Source of the DNA: Closterium sp. Naga37s-1
Taxonomy: Eukaryota; Streptophyta; Zygnematophyceae; Desmidiales; Closteriaceae
DNA length: 64,000 nucleotides
Reading direction: 5' to 3'
Assembly (NCBI GenBank): GCA_947471745.1
Contig: CANJKZ010000532.1
Location: 134,001 to 198,000 of the forward strand
In this document: in pieces, positions 45,701 to 56,097 of the stretch
Layout: each line of letters begins with the position of its first letter
How positions within the stretch are numbered: the first letter of the stretch is position 1
Made by a program: the position numbers and the translations under genes
Notes under the pieces: generated by a model
The model's input: the letters and a program-made list of their open reading frames with translations, nothing else
What the model was told of the DNA's origin: nothing
Database searches by the model: none

Positions 45701-48700
45701 GAGGAGGAGAAGGCAGGTGAGTGGGTGCGAGGAGGAGAAGGCAGGTGAGTGGGTGCGAGGAGGAGAAGGCAGGTGAGTGGGTGCGAGGAGGAGAAGGCAG
45801 GTGAGTGGGTGCGAGGAGGAGAAGGCAGGTGAGTGGGTGCGAGGAGGAGAAGGCAGGGTGAGTGGGTGCGAGGAGGAGAAGGCAGGTGAGTGGGTGCGAG
45901 GAGGAGAAGGCAGGTGGGTGCGAGGAGGAGAAGGCAGGTGAGTGGGTGCGAGGAGGAGAAGGCAGGTGAGTGGGTGCGAGGAGGAGAAGGCAGGTGAGTG
46001 GGTGCGAGGAGGAGAAGGCAGGTGAGTGGGTGCGAGGAGGAGAAGGCAGGTGAGTGGGTGCGAGGAGGAGAAGGCAGGTGAGTGGGTGCGAGGAGGAGAA
46101 GGCAGGTGAGTGGGTGCGAGGAGGAGAAGGCAGGTGAGTGGGTGCGAGGAGGAGAAGGCAGGTGAGTGGGTGCGAGGAGGAGAAGGCAGGTGAGTGGGTG
46201 CGAGGAGGAGAAGGCAGGTGAGTGGGTGCGAGGAGGAGAAGGCAGGTGAGTGGGTGCGAGGAGGAGAAGGCAGGTGAGTGGGTGCGAGGAGGAGAAGGCA
46301 GGTGAGTGGGTGCGAGGAGGAGAAGGCAGGTGAGTGGGTGCGAGGAGGAGAAGGCAGGTGAGTGGGTGCGAGGAGGAGAAGGCAGGTGAGTGGGTGCGAG
46401 GAGGAGAAGGCAGGTGAGTGGGTGCGAGGAGGAGAAGGCAGGTGAGTGGGTGCGAGGAGGAGAAGGCAGGTGAGTGGGTGCGAGGAGGAGAAGGCAGGTG
46501 AGTGGGTGCGAGGAGGAGAAGGCAGGTGAGTGGGTGCGAGGAGGAGAAGGCAGGTGAGTGGGTGCGAGGAGGAGAAGGCAGGTGAGTGGGTGCGAGGAGG
46601 AGAAGGCAGGTGAGTGGGTGCGAGGAGGAGAAGGCAGGTGAGTGGGTGCGAGGAGGAGAAGGCAGGTGAGTGGGTGCGAGGAGGAGAAGGCAGGTGAGTG
46701 GGTGCGAGGAGGAGAAGGCAGGTGAGTGGGTGCGAGGAGGAGAAGGCAGGTGAGTGGGTGCGAGGAGGAGAAGGCAGGTGAGTGGGTGCGAGGAGGAGAA
46801 GGCAGGTGAGTGGGTGCGAGGAGGAGAAGGCAGGTGAGTGGGTGCGAGGAGGAGAAGGCAGGTGAGTGGGTGCGAGGAGGAGAAGGCAGGTGAGTGGGTG
46901 CGAGGAGGAGAAGGCAGGTGAGTGGGTGCGAGGAGGAGAAGGCAGGTGAGTGGGTGCGAGGAGGAGAAGGCAGGTGAGTGGGTGCGAGGAGGAGAAGGCA
47001 GGTGAGTGGGTGCGAGGAGGAGAAGGCAGGTGAGTGGGTGCGAGGAGGAGAAGGCAGGTGAGTGGGTGCGAGGAGGAGAAGGCAGGTGAGTGGGTGCGAG
47101 GAGGAGAAGGCAGGTGAGTGGGTGCGAGGAGGAGAAGGCAGGTGAGTGGGTGCGAGGAGGAGAAGGCAGGTGAGTGGGTGCGAGGAGGAGAAGGCAGGTG
47201 AGTGGGTGCGAGGAGGAGAAGGCAGGTGAGTGGGTGCGAGGAGGAGAAGGCAGGTGAGTGGGTGCGAGGAGGAGAAGGCAGGTGAGTGGGTGCGAGGAGG
47301 AGAAGGCAGGTGAGTGGGTGCGAGGAGGAGAAGGCAGGTGAGTGGGTGCGAGGAGGAGAAGGCAGGTGAGTGGGTGCGAGGAGGAGAAGGCAGGTGAGTG
47401 GGTGCGAGGAGGAGAAGGCAGGTGAGTGGGTGCGAGGAGGAGAAGGCAGGTGAGTGGGTGCGAGGAGGAGAAGGCAGGTGAGTGGGTGCGAGGAGGAGAA
47501 GGCAGGTGAGTGGGTGCGAGGAGGAGAAGGCAGGTGAGTGGGTGCGAGGAGGAGAAGGCAGGTGAGTGGGTGCGAGGAGGAGAAGGCAGGTGAGTGGGTG
47601 CGAGGAGGAGAAGGCAGGTGAGTGGGTGCGAGGAGGAGAAGGCAGGTGAGTGGGTGCGAGGAGGAGAAGGCAGGTGAGTGGGTGCGAGGAGGAGAAGGCA
47701 GGTGAGTGGGTGCGAGGAGGAGAAGGCAGGTGAGTGGGTGCGAGGAGGAGAAGGCAGGTGAGTGGGTGCGAGGAGGAGAAGGCAGGTGAGTGGGTGCGAG
47801 GAGGAGAAGGCAGGTGAGTGGGTGCGAGGAGGAGAAGGCAGGTGAGTGGGTGCGAGGAGGAGAAGGCAGGTGAGTGGGTGCGAGGAGGAGAAGGCAGGTG
47901 AGTGGGTGCGAGGAGGAGAAGGCAGGTGAGTGGGTGCGAGGAGGAGAAGGCAGGTGAGTGGGTGCGAGGAGGAGAAGGCAGGTGAGTGGGTGCGAGGAGG
48001 AGAAGGCAGGTGAGTGGGTGCGAGGAGGAGAAGGCAGGTGAGTGGGTGCGAGGAGGAGAAGGCAGGTGAGTGGGTGCGAGGAGGAGAAGGCAGGTGAGTG
48101 GGTGCGAGGAGGAGAAGGCAGGTGAGTGGGTGCGAGGAGGAGAAGGCAGGTGAGTGGGTGCGAGGAGGAGAAGGCAGGTGAGTGGGTGCGAGGAGGAGAA
48201 GGCAGGTGAGTGGGTGCGAGGAGGAGAAGGCAGGTGAGTGGGTGCGAGGAGGAGAAGGCAGGTGAGTGGGTGCGAGGAGGAGAAGGCAGGTGAGTGGGTG
48301 CGAGGAGGAGAAGGCAGGTGAGTGGGTGCGAGGAGGAGAAGGCAGGTGAGTGGGTGCGAGGAGGAGAAGGCAGGTGAGTGGGTGCGAGGAGGAGAAGGCA
48401 GGTGAGTGGGTGCGAGGAGGAGAAGGCAGGTGAGTGGGTGCGAGGAGGAGAAGGCAGGTGAGTGGGTGCGAGGAGGAGAAGGCAGGTGAGTGGGTGCGAG
48501 GAGGAGAAGGCAGGTGAGTGGGTGCGAGGAGGAGAAGGCAGGTGAGTGGGTGCGAGGAGGAGAAGGCAGGTGAGTGGGTGCGAGGAGGAGAAGGCAGGTG
48601 AGTGGGTGCGAGGAGGAGAAGGCAGGTGAGTGGGTGCGAGGAGGAGAAGGCAGGTGAGTGGGTGCGAGGAGGAGAAGGCAGGTGAGTGGGTGCGAGGAGG

Positions 48701-51700
48701 AGAAGGCAGGTGAGTGGGTGCGAGGAGGAGAAGGCAGGTGAGTGGGTGCGAGGAGGAGAAGGCAGGTGAGTGGGTGCGAGGAGGAGAAGGCAGGTGAGTG
48801 GGTGCGAGGAGGAGAAGGCAGGTGAGTGGGTGCGAGGAGGAGAAGGCAGGTGAGTGGGTGCGAGGAGGAGAAGGCAGGTGAGTGGGTGCGAGGAGGAGAA
48901 GGCAGGTGAGTGGGTGCGAGGAGGAGAAGGCAGGTGAGTGGGTGCGAGGAGGAGAAGGCAGTGAGTGGGTGCGAGGAGGAAGGCAGGTGAGTGGGTGCGA
49001 GGAGGAGAAGGCAGGTGAGTGGGTGCGAGGAGGAGAAGGCAGGTGAGTGGGTGCGAGGAGGAGAAGGCAGGTGAGTGGGTGCGAGGAGGAGAAGGCAGGT
49101 GAGTGGGTGCGAGGAGGAGAAGGCAGGTGAGTGGGTGCGAGGAGGAGAAGGCAGGTGAGTGGGTGCGAGGAGGAGAAGGCAGGTGAGTGGGTGCGAGGAG
49201 GAGAAGGCAGGTGAGTGGGTGCGAGGAGGAGAAGGCAGGTGAGTGGGTGCGAGGAGGAGAAGGCAGGTGAGTGGGTGCGAGGAGGAGAAGGCAGGTGAGT
49301 GGGTGCGAGGAGGAGAAGGCAGGTGAGTGGGTGCGAGGAGGAGAAGGCAGGTGAGTGGGTGCGAGGAGGAGAAGGCAGGTGAGTGGGTGCGAGGAGGAGA
49401 AGGCAGGTGAGTGGGTGCGAGGAGGAGAAGGCAGGTGAGTGGGTGCGAGGAGGAGAAGGCAGGTGAGTGGGTGCGAGGAGGAGAAGGCAGGTGAGTGGGT
49501 GCGAGGAGGAGAAGGCAGGTGAGTGGGTGCGAGGAGGAGAAGGCAGGTGAGTGGGTGCGAGGAGGAGAAGGCAGGTGAGTGGGTGCGAGGAGGAGAAGGC
49601 AGGTGAGTGGGTGCGAGGAGGAGAAGGCAGGTGAGTGGGTGCGAGGAGGAGAAGGCAGGTGAGTGGGTGCGAGGAGGAGAAGGCAGGTGAGTGGGTGCGA
49701 GGAGGAGAAGGCAGGTGAGTGGGTGCGAGGAGGAGAAGGCAGGTGAGTGGGTGCGAGGAGGAGAAGGCAGGTGAGTGGGTGCGAGGAGGAGAAGGCAGGT
49801 GAGTGGGTGCGAGGAGGAGAAGGCAGGTGAGTGGGTGCGAGGAGGAGAAGGCAGGTGAGTGGGTGCGAGGAGGAGAAGGCAGGTGAGTGGGTGCGAGGAG
49901 GAGAAGGCAGGTGAGTGGGTGCGAGGAGGAGAAGGCAGGTGAGTGGGTGCGAGGAGGAGAAGGCAGGTGAGTGGGTGCGAGGAGGAGAAGGCAGGTGAGT
50001 GGGTGCGAGGAGGAGAAGGCAGGTGAGTGGGTGCGAGGAGGAGAAGGCAGGTGAGTGGGTGCGAGGAGGGCGTACATGGCTAGAACGTTAGAGAGGTTGC
50101 CAAAGGACTCTGGCAGGGCGCCCGAGAGATTGTTCACTGACAGTACCCTGCCATGGGCCACACATGCCATGAGCAACGCATGCCGTGAGCAATGCCAATG
50201 CTTGCCATGACCAACGCATGACAATCCACATTGCATGCCTTGGTGTTGCAAGGAGATAGCATAGTTAAGCAGCAGGGGTGGGAGAGAGGGGCGCATACAT
50301 TACTTGGAGAGATTGCAGCCTGCCAAAGGATGCTGGTATGGGCCCAGACAGGTTGTTCATCCCGAGCCCCCTGCACGCACACGTCAGGGTTTCGGATAGT
50401 CAGCAGAGGAAATCGTGGGTACTGGAATAAGTAAGCATCGGCAGGCATGGAATGGGTTGTTGTTGGTGCGAAAGATAGGAATTAAGAGGGATATGTACGC
50501 AGAATTGTGGTAGAGAAGCGAAGGCACTAGAGGGAAATGGAGTTAGCAGAGCGGGAGAAGGGAACGCATGGTGGCATGCAGCGGAGGAGGTAGCTGGGCG
50601 CACAGCATGCGGAGGCTAGTGAGGTTGCCAAGCTGCGCAGGAATGGTGTCATTGAGATTGTTCTGTCCCATCGCCCTGCCACACACAGCCAGTGATGCCA
50701 CACACAGCCAGTGATGCCACACACAGCCAGTGATGCCACACACAGCCAGTGATGCCACACGCAGCCAGTGACATGGTGCTGGTAAAACTGAGTTGTTAAA
50801 ACACAGCCCAGCATGTGAGGAGCACAAATTGTGGCATGTGCAGTGCTCCTCACATGCACGCCCATCCCACAACGCAGCCCTTCATCATTCCAATCACCCA
50901 ACTCCTCTGCTCCAGCTCAGCTGTTCCCTCGCCCTCCCGTTCGCCACATCCCTCCCTATCACCCATCCATCACTCAGCACGCAGCACTATTACATGGGAT
51001 GCAGGTGGCGCGCGCTCACAGGGAGTCAAGGCTTTGAAGTTGGCCGAGGGATGCCGGAATGGGTCCCATGATGCTGTTGTTCCTTATAAACCTGCCATGC
51101 GCACAGAGACGACAAGGGAGAGAGGGAGAGCCGAGAGTCAAGCGCAGAGAGCAGAGAGCAGCGAGCAGAGAGTAGAGAGCAGAGAGCAGCAAGCAGAGAG
51201 CAGAGAGCAGAGAGCAGAGAGCAGAGAGCAGCGAGCAGCGATTAGAGAGCAGAGAGCAGAGAGCAGAGAGCAGAGAGCAGAGAGAAGAGAGCAGCGAGCA
51301 GAGATTAGAGAGCAGAGAGCAGCGAGCAGAGAGCAGAGAGCAGCGAGCAGCGATTAGAGAGCAGAGAGCAGCGAGCAGAGAGCAGAGAGCAGAGAGCAGC
51401 GAGCAGAGAGCAGAGAGCAGCGAGCAGCGATTAGAGAGCAGAGAGCAGAGAGCAGAGAGCAGAGAGCAGCGAGCAGAGAGCAGAGAGCAGCGAGCAGCGA
51501 TTAGAGAGCAGAGAGCAGAGAGCCGAGAGCAGAGCAGAGGGCACAGGGCACAAAAGATGTTGACCCCATCTGGAATGGAGTGCTCTTGGGTTTGCTCGGT
51601 ATCAACAGCAGAGAGAATGAGCTGCTTGCCACTTGCAAGGAAACAACAAAGGTAGGACATACAATGTACGCAGCGCAACCAAATCCCCGAGCGTGCCAGG

Positions 51701-54700
51701 GATGGTGCCCTCCAGGCGGTTGTCATTGAGTTCCCTGCATTGCATCGCATGCCGCGGAAGGACAAGAGACGCCAGAACACGATCCACACACACGCATACA
51801 CACATGGTGTAGCGGTGAGGACAGAGAGGAGGCAAAGAGGGGATGGAGAGGAGCGGAAATGAGAGGGAGAAGAAAGAGCCAGGCGATTGCGATCGTTGGC
51901 GAGAGATAAGGTGAATGCCAGGGTAAAGATACAGACACTGTGCAATGCTGGCAGGCAGGATGGGGGAGACACGTACAGTGATGTGAGCCGAGAGAGCGAT
52001 CCGATGACAAGGGGAATATACCCGGTCAAGTTGCACTCAAACAAACTCCTGCCCATCCATGCGCCACAACGCCAATGGAATAGCAACACATGGCATGGGA
52101 AAGATAATTGCGTGAGTGACCATCACCCACCAGTGCTTGCAGCCATGCACAACAGCACATGGCATGCCGGAACAGGAGATGAAAACGCACAGAGCAAGGC
52201 GGGACAAATTGCAGGAGAGGGGAGGGGAAGATTGGTAGTCGTGAGCTGGGAAGGTAAGGGTGAGAGCAAGAGCGGCGCGAGGTATTGTGTGCAATGGGAG
52301 GAGCGATGCACTGACAGCTCCTGCAGATTGGTGAGCGCTGAGATGCTCCTGGGGATGTTGCCACCTATGGGTGTGGAGGAAAAACTCCTGCATGCATCGT
52401 GTGGTGTGGTGCACAGGAGGCGACGGATGAGCATGGGAAAATGTGGAGGAGCAGGAGGCGGGGAGGAGGAGGGGGGAAGGAGGAGGAGGAGGAGGAGGGA
52501 GGGGGGGGGGGGGGGAGGAGGAGGAGGAGGAGGGAGGGGGGGGAGGGGAGGAGGAGGAGGAGGAGGAGGAGGAGGAGGAGGAGGAGGAGGAGGAGGAGGA
52601 GGAGGAGGAGGAGGAGGAGGAGGAGGAGGCGGAGGAGGCGGAGGAGGAGGAGGAGTGATAGCCTGAAGGAAAGAGTACAGAGATGAGGGTAAGCGAAGGA
52701 ATGTGCAGCATGGGATGGGAAGCAAGGTGCATGAAGGACCTTTAACTTCAACCATGTGAGATAGCAAAGGGGGTTGGGGGATGAGGAATGGAGCACAGAC
52801 AGAGTAGTCAAAGAGGAGAACTGTCCGATGAAGTCCGGAATGCCACCAGTGATGGTGCTGAAGCTCATGTCCCTGCACAGCGTCACAGTGACACAGTGAC
52901 ACAGGGGCACAGCAGCACAGTGGCATGTCAGCACATGCAGGGCAGAGCAAACACACGAGCGGGGCAACTCACATCCGCATGCGGTGCTCTGGTGGGATGG
53001 GCCATGCTAGCAGCACACAGAACGAGAGAAGTACAGGACTTGAGGGACACGGGCGGCATGTTTGGCCGATGACACAGGGACCGTGAGCAGCAGTGGCGGT
53101 GAGCGTGGCAGAGAGAGCAGGGAGAGTGGGGAATGAGGAGAGGGCAAGAACGGGGTGTGCATGTGCCAAGGGGCAAGAGCGGCAGCAACAGTGAGGAAGG
53201 CATAGGGGCAGGCAGAGGGTGCAGCTTACAGGTGCTCGAGAGAGGAGAGGGCAGAGTAGGAGTCGGGGATGGTTCCTGTGAGTTCGTTGCCACTCAGATC
53301 ACTGTGTGGCATGGGAGTGGTGCGCGGGGCATGGCGGAAGGAGAGCATGCATTCATGCACAGTGGCTGGCCTTAGTGAAGCAGCGGGAGCTTGCGAAAAC
53401 ATTATGGCAGATTGACGCTACATCAGAGCCAATTTCCGAGGAGTTAAAGTGAAATGACGAACCGAGACGAAGAAAATCAAGTGCGCAGTGCTGACGGAAT
53501 GGGATGGGAGGGGCGGAAGCAGCAGCAGCAGCATGTGGTGGCAAGGCAGGAGAGCAGCTCACAGCACACGGAGGTCAGCGAGAGCACTGAGCTCCACAGG
53601 CAGGTTGCCCTGCAGCCTGTTGTCTTCCAATGACCTGGCCGGTGCGGGGGAGAGGAGGCAGCATTCTCAGAGAATGCAGCGCCAGGTGCGCCCCTGCTGA
53701 GTGTGTTCTGCTCCGCAGGTCGTCCTGACTCATAATTCGAAGGGCTGCAGCATGTGAAAGTGACGCTTTAGCAACAGGATCAACTGCAAAAACAGTGTGA
53801 AATTCGCAGATCTGAAAAACCCCTTGTCTCGGAAAAGCCTCCTTGCGTAAAAGTATGTGCCATGTCAATAGCATATACGAAGGAAATATGGATGCAGGAG
53901 GGGTTTGGAGTGAGGAGGGAGAGAGAAAGCCAGTGTGAGTTACAGGACGTTGAGGTGACGCAGTTGCGCGAGGGAAGGAGGGATGAATCCGCCAACATCA
54001 TTGCTGCTAAGCCGACTGTGCACAGAGAACAGGGGAGCACGGGAGGCACAGGTAGGAGGGAGAGCACGGACAAGGAATGCTGTTTTAGCACTGCCGGACC
54101 ACTACCGCAGGCACAGCATGGCGATACCTGTGCATGTGGACAGCACGGCATGGCATGCTAGCACATGCAAGCTCGAAGCAGCTAGTTTGCTGCGTTCAGA
54201 GCACATTCAAAGCACATCGGGGACAGAGTGCAAGATAAGAGACGTGAGGGAAGAGAAGGCACGCGATGGTGATGGGACGAGCGTGGTGACGGAGGACGGG
54301 AAGAGAAGAGGAGCGCACAGGGAGGCGAGACTGGTGAGCCCTGTGAAGGTGTCGGGGATGGTCCCGTTCAGCAGACACAATGAGAGGTCCCTGGCACGGC
54401 GGGAAGGGGAGATGCGCAGAGAGAGGGGAGGGGGATGGTGGTGGAAGGAGGGACGGATGGTGCGGGGGGATAATGCAAGTGGGTGGGCGCTTGCGGGCAC
54501 AGATACAGGGCTGCAGACAGCACAGCAACACACTTGGCAGTCCGAAGGGCATGTTATCTTCTATCCAGCACAGCACGCCATGCGAGCAAAGCAGACCCAT
54601 GATACATACAGGTGGATGAGCTTTGCAAGCGGCCCTAGCTGTGCTGGCACTTCCACGCGGAGAGGGTTGTTGCTCATGTTGCTGCCGGTGCGCACAGCAC

Positions 54701-56065
54701 GACACAGCGGGCGGGGAATGATGGGGCAGGAGACAAGCTACACCAACACACACTTGACGTGCGGAAACAGCTCTTAGCTCTAGAGGTGACGTATGAAAGG
54801 AAGCAGAAAGGATGAGGGGATTGGCCAGAGCGTTGGTGCCATACAGGTGGTTCAAGGAGCCTGCGAGGCCACTAATGATGGCAGGGATTGTCCCGTTGAG
54901 ACGGTTGCGCTGCACACTCCTGCATGTGATGTGGACGCACCGACCCACAGACAGATACGCAGGCAGCACAGAGGAGAGAAGGCGTGCTGGAGGAAAGGTG
55001 GGAAGAGAGAACGACACGAGGGTAGAAACAGAGGGGGTTGGTAGTGGTGAGCAAGAGGGGGAAGGGAAGGGTGTGTGGTGGTAGGTGGTGCACGCCATAC
55101 AGATGAGTGAGATTGGTGAGGGCGCCGATGCCTGATGGCAGAGAGCCGGTGAGGCTGTTGTAACTCAACGACCTGAGGCCACTCGGAAGGCGCAGGGCAC
55201 ACAGACAGAGAGGAGGATGGACAGATGAGGGGGAGGCGATTCGGACAGGGAAGCGGGAGACAAGGACGGTGATGGGCAATGACAGGAGGGAGGAGCATGC
55301 AGGGGCGCTGATGAATGGAATGAAGATGGGGAGCGGGCACAGGTGTGACAGAGGCTTGATGGCTGGTTGGATGGTGGCTCTGGGCTGAACATACAGGTGA
55401 ATTAAATTGGTAAGGCTACCAATCCCATCGGGAATAGCGCCAGAAAGCTGGTTGCCATGCAGCCACCTGGCAGTTGTAACAGGGGCAGAAGAGAGGGGTA
55501 TGTTGTGAAGTGCATGGAAGGCAAACTGAGGACGTGTACATGAGAGCAAAGCGCCACCAAGAGTATGTGAGCATGGACTGTGAAGGCAAGGTATACGCAC
55601 GATGAGGCGAGGCACACAAGGGGTGGGCCGTGCTGTGTGACATACATGGACTCAAGACTGGTGAGAGCAGAGACGGTGTCTGGGATGGATCCACTCAAGG
55701 CGTTGCTGCTCAAGTTGCTGCAGTGGTGGGGGCGCATGGCAGGGAGTACGAGCAGGGAGCATAAGCAGGGAGCATGGGCAGGGAGCACGGGCAGGGAGCA
55801 CGGGCAGGGAGCACGGGCAGGGAGCACGGGCAGGGAGCACGGGCAGGGAGCACGGGCAGGGAGCACGGGCAGGGAGCACGGGCAGGGAGCACGGTAGCTT
55901 AGGAGCCCCATGTGGCAGCGACTGGGTGGCAGGTGGTGGTGAGGAACAGAGTGTTGGAGCACGGGTAGGTGCAGTGACTGACGGGTGATAATGGGTGCAC
56001 AGGTGAGGTGGAGCATTGGAGCACTGTGACGCGCTGTGAGCTGATACCACTGGTAGGCTGTCGCA

Positions 56066-56097
<32 letters not shown>

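Noticed and set aside
27718..50070. CRISPR-like array of 28-bp repeats
   Set aside because: Units are contiguous with no spacers, there are no cas genes, and the context is a eukaryotic intron.
27718..50070. Centromeric or telomeric satellite
   Set aside because: The array is confined between two splice sites of one gene and does not match telomere repeats. Nothing supports a centromere role.
27137..50296. Single open frame of 7,719 codons on the minus strand, possibly a giant repeat protein
   Set aside because: It is intronic satellite. The unit has no stop in any frame and is not a multiple of three, and the frame merely overlaps two LRR exons that have proper splice sites.
51016..52089. 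Leu/Ser/Cys-rich 357-codon frame on the minus strand
   Set aside because: It joins three genuine LRR exons through an intronic GAGAGCA repeat. The exons are better explained with splice sites and conserved phase.
52037..52967. Poly-Ser, poly-Pro and poly-Leu frames
   Set aside because: They are translations of the intronic GGA microsatellite at 52442-52655.
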